Positions 9,876 through 19,988 of a stretch of 64,000 nucleotides of DNA are shown here, piece after piece. The stretch is from Scandinavium goeteborgense (GTDB taxonomy: Bacteria > Pseudomonadota > Gammaproteobacteria > Enterobacterales > Enterobacteriaceae), in the NCBI RefSeq assembly GCF_003935895.2, contig NZ_CP054058.1, forward strand, positions 124,001 through 188,000. The letters run 5' to 3'. The notes below the pieces were generated by a model. The model made no database searches. It was given only the letters and a program-made list of their open reading frames with translations, and was not told where the DNA came from. Each line of letters begins with the position of its first letter. Within the stretch, counting starts at the first letter, position 1. The position numbers and the translations under genes were made by a program.

Positions 9876-10248
9876 CATCGTAGGGCCTTTTGTAGGTTTT
9901 GAAGGTGCTGAGATTGGCGATAAAAGAATCAAACACGACGGATACGCTGCAAATTTTTAGCACGGGTGGGATTAATGACAATTACAGATTTTTATCTTCT
10001 GGTTACGATATTTGGTTTATTTTCTAATTTATGACCGCGATCTGATTTTAAATCGTTTCAGCTATTTGTTGCATTGTTGTTCTGAAGCTGGGCCGAAAAA
10101 TGCTGCTGAAGCCTAATTATTTTGCGAGCCAGCGCACGTTTGTGGATTCTCTTAATCGCAGTGTGAAATAACGTAATTGAGCAACCGCGAAACAGGTAAC
10201 AGTATTACGCCACAACCTGGTATTCGCCGCGTCAAATGGAGTTCAATT
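9876..10248. promoter_or_regulatory. xylF-xylA divergent control region with CRP-like site at 10123-10138
   Basis: This 373 bp gap separates the two xylose units. A CRP-like dyad, TGCGA-6-GCACG, lies at 10123-10138 in a stretch (TTTTGCGAGCCAGCGCAC) that resembles the E. coli xylA control region as remembered. It is followed by GCAGTGTGAAATAACGTAAT, also like the E. coli xylA promoter. XylR direct repeats are expected here, but their exact limits cannot be fixed by eye. The xylA ribosome site TGGAG is at 10237-10241. Confidence 0.65.
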
Positions 10249-11571
10249 ATGCAAGCTTATTTCGACCAACTCGACAGAGTCCGTTACGAAGGCCCGAAAA
10301 CGCAAAATCCACTGGCCTTCCGCCACTACAACCCGGACGAGCTGGTGCTCGGCAAACGCATGGAAGACCACCTGCGCTTTGCGGCGTGCTACTGGCACAC
10401 CTTCTGCTGGAACGGTGCCGACATGTTCGGCGTGGGTTCGTTTGATCGCCCTTGGCAGCAGCCGGGTGAAGCGCTGGTGCTCGCCAAACGCAAAGCCGAC
10501 GTGGCGTTTGAATTTTTCCACAAGCTGAATGTGCCGTATTACTGCTTCCACGATGTGGACGTTTCCCCAGAAGGCGCGTCGCTGAAAGAGTACCTGAACA
10601 ACTTTGCGCAGATGGTCGATGTGCTGGCAGAAAAACAGCAGCAGACCGGCGTGAAACTGCTGTGGGGCACCGCAAACTGCTTCACCAACCCGCGCTACGG
10701 CGCAGGTGCGGCCACCAACCCGGACCCGGAAGTTTTCAGCTGGGCGGCCACACAGGTGGTGACCGCAATGAACGCCACGCATCAGCTGGGCGGCGAAAAC
10801 TACGTGCTGTGGGGCGGTCGCGAAGGGTATGAATCGTTGCTGAATACTGACCTGCGTCAGGAGCGTGAGCAGATTGGCCGCTTCATGCAGATGGTCGTTG
10901 AGCATAAACACAAAATCGGTTTCCGCGGCACCTTGCTTATCGAACCAAAACCGCAGGAGCCTACCAAGCATCAGTACGATTACGATGCCTCCACCGTGTA
11001 CGGCTTCCTCAAGCAGTTCGGTCTGGAAAAAGAGATCAAGCTGAACATCGAAGCCAACCACGCTACGCTGGCAGGTCATTCGTTCCACCATGAAATTGCG
11101 ACCGCTATCGCGCTGGGCCTGTTCGGTTCCGTCGATGCCAACCGCGGCGATCCGCAGCTTGGCTGGGATACCGATCAGTTCCCGAACAGCGTGGAAGAAA
11201 ACGCGCTGGTGATGTATGAAATTATTAAGGCAGGTGGTTTCACCACCGGTGGCCTGAACTTCGATGCCAAAGTGCGTCGTCAGAGCACCGATAAATATGA
11301 CTTGTTCTACGGTCACATTGGCGCGATGGACACCATGGCGCTGGCGCTGAAAGTCGCCGCACGCATGATTGAAGACGGCGAGCTGGATAAACGTGTGGCG
11401 CGTCGCTATGCGGGCTGGAATGGTGAGCTGGGGCAGCAGATCCTGAAAGGTCAGATGTCGCTGACCGACATTGCGAAGTACGCTGAACAGCATAACCTGG
11501 CGCCGCAGCATCAGAGTGGGCATCAGGAACTGCTGGAGAACCTGGTCAATTATTACCTGTTCGACAAGTAG
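10249..11571 (+). CDS. xylA: Xylose isomerase XylA
   Basis: XylA converts D-xylose to D-xylulose, the first cytoplasmic step. The ATG at 10249 gives 440 residues, the E. coli length, with TGGAG seven bases upstream; an in-frame extension to 10177 is not conserved. Catalytic His101 and Asp104 lie in [11 protein letters not shown]. Metal ligands are in [26 protein letters not shown] and the Asp-rich segment near FDAKVRR. It heads the xylAB unit, separated from xylB by an ERIC element. Confidence 0.98.
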   Translation: MQAYFDQLDRVRYEGPKTQNPLAFRHYNPDELVLGKRMEDHLRFAACYWHTFCWNGADMFGVGSFDRPWQQPGEALVLAKRKADVAFEFFHKLNVPYYCFHDVDVSPEGASLKEYLNNFAQMVDVLAEKQQQTGVKLLWGTANCFTNPRYGAGAATNPDPEVFSWAATQVVTAMNATHQLGGENYVLWGGREGYESLLNTDLRQEREQIGRFMQMVVEHKHKIGFRGTLLIEPKPQEPTKHQYDYDASTVYGFLKQFGLEKEIKLNIEANHATLAGHSFHHEIATAIALGLFGSVDANRGDPQLGWDTDQFPNSVEENALVMYEIIKAGGFTTGGLNFDAKVRRQSTDKYDLFYGHIGAMDTMALALKVAARMIEDGELDKRVARRYAGWNGELGQQILKGQMSLTDIAKYAEQHNLAPQHQSGHQELLENLVNYYLFDK

Positions 11572-11576
11572 TCATC

Positions 11577-11703
11577 TATACCCGTCATACTTCAAGCTGC
11601 ATCTTCATTGGCTGCGCTTGTTCACCCCAGTCACATAGTTATCTATGCTCCTGGGGTTTCACAAGCTTGCCGCTTCGATGCAACTCGAATTATTTAGGGT
11701 ATA
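11577..11703. repeat. ERIC element between xylA and xylB
   Basis: The 127 bp unit runs from TATACCCGTC to AGGGTATA, the terminal sequences of ERIC (intergenic repeat unit) elements. The centre carries CACCCCAGTCACATAG and TGCTCCTGGGG, the ERIC2 and ERIC1R core motifs. It lies wholly between the two genes, so it is part of the xylAB message and would fold into one long hairpin. Confidence 0.93.
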
Positions 11704-11764
11704 TAAAATTTGAAGCCCGGTTTATCTCGCGGTACCGGGCATTTTCACTCAAGGAATCGTCACT

Positions 11765-13219
11765 ATGTATATCGGCATCGATCTCGGCACGTCCGGGGTC
11801 AAAGTGATTCTGCTCAGCGAACAGGGCGACGTGCTGGCCTCGCACACTGAGAAACTGACCGTTTCGCGGCCACATCCGCTGTGGTCCGAGCAGGATCCTG
11901 AGAGCTGGTGGCGGGCGACGGACAGCGCGATGAAGGCGTTAGGTGCTCAGCATTCACTGGCTGAAGTGAAGGCGTTGGGCATCGCCGGACAAATGCACGG
12001 AGCTACGCTGCTTGATAAGCAGCAGCGGGTTCTGCGTCCGGCGATTTTATGGAATGACGGCCGCTGTGGTGAAGAATGTGCGTTGCTGGAGCGGGCAGTG
12101 CCGCGTTCGCGGGAAATTACTGGCAACCTGATGATGCCGGGTTTCACCGCGCCGAAGCTGCTGTGGGTCAAACGGCATGAGCCTGAAGTGTTTAGCCAGG
12201 TTGATAAAGTGCTGTTGCCAAAAGATTTTCTGCGTTTGCGTATGACCGGCGAGTTCGCCAGTGATATGTCGGACGCGGCGGGCACCCTGTGGATGGACGT
12301 GGCTCAGCGCGACTGGAGCGACGAATTACTTCAGGCCTGCGAGTTAAGCCGCGACAACATGCCGGCGCTGTTTGAAGGCAGTGAGATTACCGGCACGCTG
12401 CTGCCGTCGGTGGCGCAGGCGTGGAACATGCCCGCGGTGCGCGTGGTGGCCGGTGGCGGTGATAACGCGGCGGGCGCTGTGGGTGTGGGGATGGCCGATG
12501 CCGGTCAGGCGATGCTGTCGCTTGGCACATCAGGCGTTTATTTTGCCGTCAGTAACGGCTTCCTCAGTAAACCGGAAAGCGCGGTGCACAGTTTCTGTCA
12601 TGCGCTGCCGGGCCGTTGGCACTTGATGTCGGTGATGCTGAGCGCCGCATCCTGTCTCGACTGGGCAGCAAAACTGACGGGCCTGGGCGACGTTCCGGCT
12701 CTGCTGGCGGCGGCGCAAACGGCGGATAAAAACGCCGATCCGGTGTGGTTCCTCCCGTACCTCTCCGGGGAGCGGACTCCGCATAACAACCCGAATGCCA
12801 AAGGCGTCTTTTTCGGCCTGACACACCAGCATGGCCCCGCCGAACTGGCGCTGGCGGTGCTGGAAGGCGTGGGCTTTGCGTTGGCTGACGGAATGGACGT
12901 GGTGCATGGCTGCGGCATCACGCCGAAAAGCGTGACCCTGATTGGCGGTGGCGCGCGCAGCCCTTACTGGCGACAAATGCTGGCGGATATCAGCGGCATC
13001 GCCCTTGAGTATCGTACCGGCGGTGACGTCGGCCCGGCGTTGGGTGCGGCCCGTCTGGCGCAGCTGGCGATGCACCCAGATATTCCGGTGACGGAGCTCT
13101 TGCCGCAGCTGGCACTTGAGCAAACGCACCAGCCGGACGCCGCTAAAAACGCCGCGTATGCCCCACGTCGTGACGTTTTCCGCCGCCTGTATCAGCAGTT
13201 AAAACCGCTGATGTCCTGA
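11765..13219 (+). CDS. xylB: Xylulokinase XylB
   Basis: XylB phosphorylates D-xylulose to xylulose 5-phosphate, which feeds the pentose phosphate pathway. It is a FGGY-family kinase with 484 residues, the E. coli length. The N-terminal phosphate loop is IGIDLGTSGVKV, substrate contacts are in GQMHGATLLD, the catalytic Asp region is VAGGGDNAAGAVGVG, and the C-terminal ATP region is LIGGGARSPYWRQMLAD. AAGGAA precedes the ATG. An ERIC unit in the 193 bp gap from xylA could change the ratio of the two products. Confidence 0.98.
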   Translation: MYIGIDLGTSGVKVILLSEQGDVLASHTEKLTVSRPHPLWSEQDPESWWRATDSAMKALGAQHSLAEVKALGIAGQMHGATLLDKQQRVLRPAILWNDGRCGEECALLERAVPRSREITGNLMMPGFTAPKLLWVKRHEPEVFSQVDKVLLPKDFLRLRMTGEFASDMSDAAGTLWMDVAQRDWSDELLQACELSRDNMPALFEGSEITGTLLPSVAQAWNMPAVRVVAGGGDNAAGAVGVGMADAGQAMLSLGTSGVYFAVSNGFLSKPESAVHSFCHALPGRWHLMSVMLSAASCLDWAAKLTGLGDVPALLAAAQTADKNADPVWFLPYLSGERTPHNNPNAKGVFFGLTHQHGPAELALAVLEGVGFALADGMDVVHGCGITPKSVTLIGGGARSPYWRQMLADISGIALEYRTGGDVGPALGAARLAQLAMHPDIPVTELLPQLALEQTHQPDAAKNAAYAPRRDVFRRLYQQLKPLMS

Positions 13220-13258
13220 ATGCGCGGTTAGCTGTCCTTTTTTGACCTTAGCAAGACC

Positions 13259-13299
13259 CCTTTTCGTGGTCACAATGGTTTCACACCGACACGAAAAGG
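13259..13299 (+). promoter_or_regulatory. 10 bp inverted repeat covering the ribosome-binding site of the cysteine hydrolase gene
   Basis: CCTTTTCGTG at 13259-13268 and CACGAAAAGG at 13290-13299 are perfect inverted copies separated by 21 bases. The right arm includes most of the AGGAG ribosome site (13297-13301) of the gene starting at 13309. It could be an operator for the neighbouring regulator or an RNA stem that hides the ribosome site. Confidence 0.5.
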
Positions 13300-13308
13300 A
13301 GTCTCACT

Positions 13309-13848
13309 ATGTCCCGCACCGCTCTGATTAACATCGATACCCAGCAGTCTTTCGAACAGCGTAATTTTTGGCAGACCGCCGATTTACCGGCGTTTCAGAC
13401 CGCGATGCTGGGGCTGATTTCGGGCTGCCAGCAGCATAACATCCCGGTAGTCGACATTTTCCACGTCGACGACCAGGGGCCGTTTTCTCTCGAGAGCGGA
13501 TTCGTCAAACCCATGTCCTTTTTGAGCCATCAGCCGGAAGTCGTTTTTCACAAGCACGTCCATAACGCGTTTACCGACACTGGCCTCGACTTCTGGCTGC
13601 GCAGCCGCGATATCAATCACCTGATTATCTGCGGGCTGCGTACCGAACAGTGCTGCGAAACCACCACGCGCGTGGCGTCCGATCTCGGTTATCAGGTGAC
13701 GTTTGTCACCGAGGCCACGCTGACCTTTCCGATGACGCATAAAGGCGTTACGCTGGATGTTGAGACGCTGCGCCACCGCACGGAAACCGTGCTGGAAGGG
13801 CGTTTTGCCACTGTCAAAACTGTAACGGAGACCCTTGAATCGCTATGA
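13309..13848 (+). CDS. Isochorismatase/nicotinamidase-family cysteine hydrolase
   Basis: The 179-residue product has the cysteine hydrolase layout: Asp10 in LINIDTQQSF, a central HKHVHNAFTDTGLDFWL segment with the usual Lys, and the nucleophile Cys region LIICGLRTEQCCETTTR. Family members hydrolyse amide or vinyl ether bonds in small molecules; the substrate cannot be told. The stop overlaps the start of the next gene by ATGA, so the two are translationally coupled. The pair sits between xylB and wecH, where E. coli K-12 has yiaA and yiaB, so it is a local replacement or insertion. Confidence 0.85.
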   Translation: MSRTALINIDTQQSFEQRNFWQTADLPAFQTAMLGLISGCQQHNIPVVDIFHVDDQGPFSLESGFVKPMSFLSHQPEVVFHKHVHNAFTDTGLDFWLRSRDINHLIICGLRTEQCCETTTRVASDLGYQVTFVTEATLTFPMTHKGVTLDVETLRHRTETVLEGRFATVKTVTETLESL

Positions 13849-14801
13849 CTACCGATGTCTGGTTCGTGATGCTGCCCGGCGTGCTGTCGCTTGATATGAC
13901 CGGCCCGGCAGAGACCTTTGTGCTGGCGGGCGATGCGTTTCGTCTGCATTACATCGGGCCAGACGCGCAGGTGCCGACCTCTATCGGCATGACGATGGGC
14001 AACATTCAGCCGCTACCGGATACGCTTCCGGCGGGAAGCCTGCTGGTGCTGCCCGGCGTATGCGATTCAAACCATTACTTTTCCACTCCGCAGGCGGAAC
14101 GGGTTCGCCGCTGGCTGACGCGCCAACAGCCCTTGCTGCACGCCGGGAAAATCACCCTGATGTGCGTATGTTCCGGTTCGCTGCTGGCGGCGAAAGCAGG
14201 GCTGCTGCACGGCGTACAGTGCACCACGCACCATGACGTGATTACGCGATTGAAGGCCGCCGCACCGGGGGCCATGGTCAAAGAGAACCGGATTTTTATT
14301 GAAGATAAAGGCATCTGGACCAGCGCCGGGATCACGTCCGGTATTGACCTGGCCCTGCATCTGATTAACCGGCTGTATGGCCCAGAGCGGGCGATGGCGG
14401 TGGCGCGAGAAATGGTGGTGTGGTTCCGCCGTTCCGGCGACGACCCGCAGCTTTCACCCTGGCTGCGCTATCGCAACCATCTGCATCCGGCGATCCATCG
14501 CGCGCAGGATGCACTGACTGCGGCTCCGCAGCACGCCTGGGCGCTGGTGGATATTGCCGCGCGGGCGCACGTCACTCCGCGCCATCTGACGCGGTTGTTC
14601 AAACAGCATCTGGGTGTCAGCGTGCGGGATTATCTCGAACAGCTTAGGCTGGCACTGGCAGAGCAGCGGTTGTTGCAGGGAAGTGGTGTCGAGCAGGCGG
14701 CACAGGCGGCGGGCTTTACCTCTGCCCGCCAGCTGCACCGCGCCCGTCAGCGGGCGTTAGCTGACCAGGCGTCGGGTGTCGATTCGCTGCACCAGCATTG
14801 A
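13845..14801 (+). CDS. GlxA-type transcriptional regulator (DJ-1/PfpI plus AraC HTH)
   Basis: The 318-residue protein has a DJ-1/PfpI-like domain (residues 1 to about 190) with the Cys elbow [15 protein letters not shown], then an AraC-family DNA-binding domain with two HTH motifs ([20 protein letters not shown] and [19 protein letters not shown]). This is the GlxA/FtrA architecture. It is coupled to the cysteine hydrolase by a 4 bp overlap and probably controls that gene or its substrate response. Its 3' end overlaps the 3' end of convergent wecH by 45 bp. Confidence 0.88.
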   Translation: MTTDVWFVMLPGVLSLDMTGPAETFVLAGDAFRLHYIGPDAQVPTSIGMTMGNIQPLPDTLPAGSLLVLPGVCDSNHYFSTPQAERVRRWLTRQQPLLHAGKITLMCVCSGSLLAAKAGLLHGVQCTTHHDVITRLKAAAPGAMVKENRIFIEDKGIWTSAGITSGIDLALHLINRLYGPERAMAVAREMVVWFRRSGDDPQLSPWLRYRNHLHPAIHRAQDALTAAPQHAWALVDIAARAHVTPRHLTRLFKQHLGVSVRDYLEQLRLALAEQRLLQGSGVEQAAQAAGFTSARQLHRARQRALADQASGVDSLHQH

Positions 14802-15752
14802 AAGCAGCAGGCTGCCCGCCAGCGTCGCACAGAAAATCCACACGATATCCAGTATTGGCCAGCTTTTAAGCTCCAGACCCCTGGCGCGCAGCGCGTGAAT
14901 GATCAGTGCATGAAAACCGTAAATCCCCAATGAATGCTGCGAGATGGTGCGTAATCCTGGCAGTTCGCGGCCATTTAGCGTGTTTTTCACCAACGTGAGC
15001 AGCGTAACGGCGCAGATAAACACCATCGGCCCGGCGTACAGATACCAGGTGTCGGCGAAGTTGCCGCGCCATTTCAGCTCGTGCAGGGTTCCGTGCGAGA
15101 TGACCCACACCGACGCGGCGAACAACGCGGCACACAGAAACGTCAGCGGTTTTTTGTCGGTGTCCATCATGCCCAACGCGCGGCCCAGCAGGCCGTACAG
15201 CACGTAATAAAACGTGTCGCCATCGATGTATAAATTTACCGGCAGCCATTGAAAACCCCCGGTTTTCAGCGGCACGGTATTGGGGTTCGCCACGATGCCG
15301 AGCACAATCATCAGCGCCAGCAACATCCAGCCATTGACACTTTTGACCTGAATCAGCGGCGAAAGCAGGTAAATCACGAAAATCGCGAAGAAAAACCACA
15401 GGTGATAGAACACTGGCTTTTGCAGCAAATATTTCAGCGACAGCTCAGCATTGATGTGGGTAAACAACAGGATATACGCCAGCGCCACCGCGCTGTAGAA
15501 CAGCAAACACAGGCCGATGCGCAGGAAATGACGCGGCTCAGCGCTGCGCTCACCAAAAAACAGATAGCCGGAAATCATGAAAAACAGCGGGACGCTGACC
15601 CGAGAAGCGGAGTTCAACAGGTTGGCGATATCCCAGTTGAGCGGGCTAATACTGTGGGCGTTGGTGATATACCAGGTCGTGGTGTGGATCATCACCACCA
15701 TCAGGCAGGCAATCCCTCGCAGGTTGGTAATCCAGCTAATCATTCCCGACAT
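14757..15752 (-). CDS. wecH: O-acetyltransferase WecH (YiaH)
   Basis: This is an acyltransferase-3 family membrane protein of 331 residues, the E. coli length, with about ten hydrophobic segments. E. coli WecH adds O-acetyl groups to enterobacterial common antigen. The family motif region is seen at the N-terminus ([22 protein letters not shown], with the conserved His) and in [19 protein letters not shown]. Its last 45 bases overlap the convergent regulator gene, a tight fit that may follow the local insertion. Confidence 0.93.
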   Translation of the reverse strand: MSGMISWITNLRGIACLMVVMIHTTTWYITNAHSISPLNWDIANLLNSASRVSVPLFFMISGYLFFGERSAEPRHFLRIGLCLLFYSAVALAYILLFTHINAELSLKYLLQKPVFYHLWFFFAIFVIYLLSPLIQVKSVNGWMLLALMIVLGIVANPNTVPLKTGGFQWLPVNLYIDGDTFYYVLYGLLGRALGMMDTDKKPLTFLCAALFAASVWVISHGTLHELKWRGNFADTWYLYAGPMVFICAVTLLTLVKNTLNGRELPGLRTISQHSLGIYGFHALIIHALRARGLELKSWPILDIVWIFCATLAGSLLLSMLVQRIDTRRLVS

Positions 15753-15938
15753 CAGTTCCTCAAAAATAGGGTGATAAAAAAGTCTGACCTGTGATTGTAG
15801 CCGCTGTTGCCAGGGAAAAATCCGAGTTTACCGCCGTTGGCGAGTAGATAACGGAACGTATTCGCACAATGCGCGGTCAGAAAAAACAACTAGTCTTAAA
15901 ATGACAATAACAGGCAAAGAATAAGGCCGTAATTAAAA

Positions 15939-16241
15939 ATGATGATCAAGTCTTTCATGCCCTTGCTGATGATCACGATGCTGGCAGGGTGCAGTACGCA
16001 ACAGGCACCTGAACAAAAAGCGCAGCGCGCAAAAGTGGACCCGACAAGCTCGCTCAATATGGAGCACTTGTGTAAGGGTAAAGCGGCGGAGCGGTACAAT
16101 ACTGGTGCAGAGAGCGTGGACGTTACGGGGTTCGAGCAGTTCCAGGGCAGCTACGAGCTGCGAGGCTTTACGCCACATAAAGAGAGTTTCGTCTGTTCTT
16201 TCGATGCAGACGGCCAGTTTTTACACCTTTCGATGCGCTGA
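15939..16241 (+). CDS. ysaB: Small lipoprotein YsaB
   Basis: The product has 100 residues with a lipoprotein signal (MPLLMITMLAGC lipobox, LAGC with lipidated Cys20). The mature part has conserved Cys residues in MEHLCKGKAAERYN and SFVCSFDADG. It matches E. coli YsaB in length and in position immediately upstream of glyQ. Function is unknown. ATGATG allows a start at 15939 or 15942. Confidence 0.88.
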   Translation: MMIKSFMPLLMITMLAGCSTQQAPEQKAQRAKVDPTSSLNMEHLCKGKAAERYNTGAESVDVTGFEQFQGSYELRGFTPHKESFVCSFDADGQFLHLSMR

Positions 16242-16389
16242 GTGGCGGCGATGGCGGGAGGAAAAGTCTCACGTTTCCCCAATATTCCCTCAATTTTCCG
16301 CAAACAACGTCCATTCATACTGTATATCTCGCATCCAGCGGGTATACTTGACCCTTCCTTAAATCCACACGTATCCAGCACGAAAAATT

Positions 16390-17301
16390 ATGCAAAAGTT
16401 TGATACCAGGACTTTCCAGGGCCTGATCCTGACCTTACAGGATTACTGGGCTCGTCAGGGCTGCACCATTGTTCAACCACTGGACATGGAAGTAGGCGCT
16501 GGCACCTCCCATCCGATGACCTGTCTGCGCGCGCTGGGCCCAGAGCCGATGGCCACTGCGTATGTGCAGCCGTCCCGCCGCCCGACCGACGGTCGCTATG
16601 GCGAAAACCCGAACCGCTTACAGCACTATTACCAGTTCCAGGTGGTGATTAAGCCATCGCCGGACAACATTCAGGAGCTGTACCTCGGGTCTCTGAAAGA
16701 GCTGGGTATGGACCCGACCATTCACGACATTCGTTTCGTGGAAGACAACTGGGAAAACCCAACGCTGGGTGCCTGGGGTCTCGGTTGGGAAGTGTGGCTG
16801 AACGGCATGGAAGTGACGCAGTTCACGTACTTCCAGCAGGTTGGCGGTCTCGAGTGTAAGCCGGTTACCGGCGAAATCACCTACGGTCTGGAACGTCTGG
16901 CCATGTACATTCAGGGCGTAGACAGCGTTTACGACCTGGTCTGGAGCGACGGCCCGCTGGGTAAAACCACCTACGGCGACGTGTTCCATCAGAACGAAGT
17001 GGAGCAATCCACTTACAACTTCGAATACGCGGATGTCGACTTCCTGTTCTCCTGCTTCGAGCAGTATGAGAAAGAAGCGCAACAGCTGCTGGCGCTGGAA
17101 AACCCGCTGCCACTGCCTGCCTACGAGCGTATTCTGAAGGCCGCTCACAGCTTTAACCTGCTTGATGCGCGTAAAGCCATCTCCGTCACCGAGCGTCAGC
17201 GCTACATTCTGCGCATTCGCACCTTGACCAAAGCGGTGGCTGAAGCCTATTACGCTTCCCGTGAAGCCCTTGGCTTCCCGCTGTGCAACAAGAATAAATA
17301 A
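16390..17301 (+). CDS. glyQ: Glycine-tRNA ligase alpha subunit GlyQ
   Basis: GlyQ is the catalytic subunit of the alpha2-beta2 class II glycyl-tRNA synthetase. The 303 residues equal the E. coli length and show class II features: motif 1-like [19 protein letters not shown], motif 2-like [19 protein letters not shown], and the motif 3 region [11 protein letters not shown]. glyS follows after 9 bp with its ribosome site GAGG in the gap, so the subunits are made together. Confidence 0.98.
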   Translation: MQKFDTRTFQGLILTLQDYWARQGCTIVQPLDMEVGAGTSHPMTCLRALGPEPMATAYVQPSRRPTDGRYGENPNRLQHYYQFQVVIKPSPDNIQELYLGSLKELGMDPTIHDIRFVEDNWENPTLGAWGLGWEVWLNGMEVTQFTYFQQVGGLECKPVTGEITYGLERLAMYIQGVDSVYDLVWSDGPLGKTTYGDVFHQNEVEQSTYNFEYADVDFLFSCFEQYEKEAQQLLALENPLPLPAYERILKAAHSFNLLDARKAISVTERQRYILRIRTLTKAVAEAYYASREALGFPLCNKNK

Positions 17302-17310
17302 GAGGCGGCC

Positions 17311-19380
17311 ATGTCTGAAAAAACTTTCCTGGTGGAAATCGGCACCGAAGAGCTGCCACCAAAAGCCCTGCGCAGCCTGGCGGAATCTTTTGCTGCGAAC
17401 GTTACTGCGGAACTCGATAACGCAGGCCTGGCTCACGGCAACGTTGAGTGGTTTGCGGCCCCGCGTCGTCTGGCGCTGAAAGTTGCCGCGCTGGCGGAAT
17501 CTCAGCCCGATCGCGAAGTCGAAAAACGTGGCCCGGCCGTGTCTGCTGCATTCGATGCAGAAGGCAAACCGAGCAAAGCGGCTGAAGGCTGGGCGCGTGG
17601 CTGCGGTATCACCGTTGACCAGGCCGAGCGCATGGTCACCGATAAAGGTGAATGGCTGCTGTACCGTGCGCATGTGAAAGGCGAAAGCGCCGAAGCACTG
17701 CTGCCGAACATGATTGTCTCGTCACTGGGCAAACTGCCGATCCCGAAACTGATGCGCTGGGGCGCGTCCGACGTGCAGTTCGTGCGTCCGGTTCACACCG
17801 TGACCCTGCTGCTCGGCGATAAAGTCGTACCTGCGAAAATCCTGGGTATCGATTCCGATCGAGTTATCCGCGGTCACCGCTTTATGGGCGAGCCAGAATT
17901 CACCATCGACAACGCCGATCAGTACCCGCAGATCCTGCTGGAACGCGGCAAAGTGATGGCGGATTACGAGCAGCGTAAAGCCAAAATCAAAGCGGATGCT
18001 GAAGAAGCGGCGCGCCAGATTGGCGGTAACGCTGACCTGAGCGAAAGCCTGCTGGAAGAAGTCACCTCGCTGGTCGAATGGCCGGTAGTACTGACGGCGA
18101 AATTCGAAGAGAAATTCCTCGCCGTTCCGGCTGAAGCGCTGGTGTACACCATGAAGGGTGACCAGAAGTACTTCCCGGTCTATGGCAACGACGGCAAGCT
18201 ACTGCCGAACTTCATTTTCGTCACCAACATCGAATCGAAAGATCCGGTGCAGATTATTTCCGGTAACGAGAAAGTGGTTCGTCCGCGTCTGGCGGATGCG
18301 GAATTCTTCTTCAACTCCGACCGTAAAAAGCGTCTGGAAGATCATCTGCCGCGTCTGCAGACCGTGCTGTTCCAGCAACAGCTGGGCACGCTGCGTGACA
18401 AAACTGACCGTATTCAGGCCCTGGCGGGCTGGATTGCGGGCCAGATTGGCGCTGACGTTAACCACGCGACCCGCGCGGGCCTGTTGTCCAAGTGCGACCT
18501 GATGACCAACATGGTGTTCGAGTTTACCGACACCCAGGGCATCATGGGCATGCACTATGCGCGTCACGACGGCGAAGCCGAAGACGTAGCCGTTGCGTTG
18601 AACGAGCAGTATCAGCCGCGTTTTGCGGGCGATGATCTGCCGTCTAACCCGGTAGCGTGCGCGGTGGCGATTGCCGATAAGATGGATACCCTCGCAGGTA
18701 TCTTCGGTATCGGCCAGCATCCAAAAGGCGACAAAGATCCGTTCGCCCTGCGTCGTGCTGCGCTGGGCGTGCTGCGTATCATCGTTGAGAAGAACCTCAA
18801 CCTTGATCTGCAAACGCTGACCGAAGAAGCGGTGCGTCTGTACGGTGACAAGCTGACCAACGCCAAGGTTGTCGATGAAGTGATCGACTTCATGCTCGGC
18901 CGTTTCCGCGCCTGGTATCAGGACGAAGGTTACACTGTCGACACCATTCAGGCGGTGCTGGCGCGTCGTCCGACCCGTCCGGCTGATTTCGATGCTCGCA
19001 TGAAAGCCGTGTCGCACTTCCGTTCTCTGGACGAAGCCGCTGCGCTGGCTGCTGCTAACAAGCGTGTCTCCAACATTCTGGCGAAGTCTGACGAAACGCT
19101 GAACGACGTGGTTCACGCTTCAGTGCTGAAAGACGCGGCGGAAATCAAGCTGGCGACGCATCTGGTCGTTCTGCGCGACAAACTGCAACCGTTCTTCGAT
19201 GAAGGTCGTTACCAGGATGCGCTGATTGAACTGGCTTCCCTGCGCGAACCGGTGGACGAGTTCTTCGAGAACGTGATGGTCAACGCCGACGAGAAAGACG
19301 TGCGTATCAACCGTCTGACGCTGCTCAGCAAGCTGCGCGAACTGTTCCTGCAGGTAGCGGATATTTCCCTGCTGCAGTAA
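17311..19380 (+). CDS. glyS: Glycine-tRNA ligase beta subunit GlyS
   Basis: GlyS is the large subunit that binds tRNA-Gly and is needed for charging. It has 689 residues, as in E. coli, beginning [20 protein letters not shown], the standard start of the family. A central HD-like region (around [14 protein letters not shown]) and a C-terminal anticodon-binding-like helical domain ([17 protein letters not shown]) are recognisable. It ends just before a strong terminator. Confidence 0.98.
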   Translation: MSEKTFLVEIGTEELPPKALRSLAESFAANVTAELDNAGLAHGNVEWFAAPRRLALKVAALAESQPDREVEKRGPAVSAAFDAEGKPSKAAEGWARGCGITVDQAERMVTDKGEWLLYRAHVKGESAEALLPNMIVSSLGKLPIPKLMRWGASDVQFVRPVHTVTLLLGDKVVPAKILGIDSDRVIRGHRFMGEPEFTIDNADQYPQILLERGKVMADYEQRKAKIKADAEEAARQIGGNADLSESLLEEVTSLVEWPVVLTAKFEEKFLAVPAEALVYTMKGDQKYFPVYGNDGKLLPNFIFVTNIESKDPVQIISGNEKVVRPRLADAEFFFNSDRKKRLEDHLPRLQTVLFQQQLGTLRDKTDRIQALAGWIAGQIGADVNHATRAGLLSKCDLMTNMVFEFTDTQGIMGMHYARHDGEAEDVAVALNEQYQPRFAGDDLPSNPVACAVAIADKMDTLAGIFGIGQHPKGDKDPFALRRAALGVLRIIVEKNLNLDLQTLTEEAVRLYGDKLTNAKVVDEVIDFMLGRFRAWYQDEGYTVDTIQAVLARRPTRPADFDARMKAVSHFRSLDEAAALAAANKRVSNILAKSDETLNDVVHASVLKDAAEIKLATHLVVLRDKLQPFFDEGRYQDALIELASLREPVDEFFENVMVNADEKDVRINRLTLLSKLRELFLQVADISLLQ

Positions 19381-19399
19381 TCGGTTATACGTCTAAAGC

Positions 19400-19425
19400 A
19401 ACCCGCCGAAAGGCGGGTTTTTTTT
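19400..19425 (+). terminator. glyQS intrinsic terminator
   Basis: AACCCGCC (19400-19407), a GAAA loop, GGCGGGTT (19412-19419) and a run of eight T. A textbook Rho-independent terminator 20 bp after the glyS stop. Confidence 0.95.
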
Positions 19426-19441
19426 GCTGATAAAGTTCTAA

Positions 19442-19476
19442 AGCGCCCGGCGGCGCTACGCTTGCCAGGCCTACGT
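19442..19476. repeat. REP palindrome downstream of glyS
   Basis: GCGCCCGGCGGCGCTACG with CTTGCCAGGCCTACG has the form of an enterobacterial REP unit, an imperfect GC-rich stem ending in CCTACG. Only one copy is seen, so it is not a full BIME. Confidence 0.7.
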
Positions 19477-19521
19477 TCCGTCCAGTGCCTTGATGTTGTC
19501 GGCCCTATACGCGTCTGCGCG

Positions 19522-19980
19522 TTAGTACGCTCCCTCCAGAGAAACGATCCCGTCCTCCGTTTTCAGCCAACGCGGCGCTTTCAGCGTTCCGGCGAAATAG
19601 AACACCAGTTGATACAGTAAATCACGGATTGTCCGTTCGGTTTTCGTCGCCAGCGAACCGCTCAGCAATAGCTGGGTTAAAGCCTGACAGTAATCGCCTA
19701 GCTGGTCGGCTTCCATTTCCAGCGTCGGAAGGTCAGCAGGTATCTCCTCAACGGTCAGGCTGGCGACCAGATACGTCGGGATGGGCTCGAGCAGCGTGGG
19801 TTGCAGCAGGTCGAGACAGGCCGACAGTCGGCCGCACAGCGCCATTTTCTGCGCCGGATCGTCGCATTCCACTATTACTTCCACGAAACGTTCGCAGTTG
19901 TCTGCCAGTTCGGTGAAATCGGTTGTAGATGTAAACGGCACGGTAAACAGCATGCCGTCGAGAGTTGGGGTTATCGCCAT
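19522..19980 (-). CDS. Uncharacterised acidic protein, 152 residues
   Basis: I do not recognise this protein. From the ATG at 19980, with GGAGG eight bases upstream, it has 152 residues. It is acidic and mostly helical, with no signal peptide or membrane span, and two Cys-containing stretches (TELADNCERFVEVIVECDD and ALCGRLSACLDLLQP). The frame stays open upstream to 20103, but those codons lie in a heavily base-paired leader, so the ATG beside GGAGG is preferred. It is transcribed against glyS and shares the accessory interval with ccdAB. Confidence 0.6.
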   Translation of the reverse strand: MAITPTLDGMLFTVPFTSTTDFTELADNCERFVEVIVECDDPAQKMALCGRLSACLDLLQPTLLEPIPTYLVASLTVEEIPADLPTLEMEADQLGDYCQALTQLLLSGSLATKTERTIRDLLYQLVFYFAGTLKAPRWLKTEDGIVSLEGAY

Positions 19981-19988
19981 AGTGGCAG

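Noticed and set aside
10243-11523. 426-codon open frame on the minus strand opposite xylA
   Set aside because: It mirrors the xylA coding region and its sequence resembles no protein family; xylA is certain.
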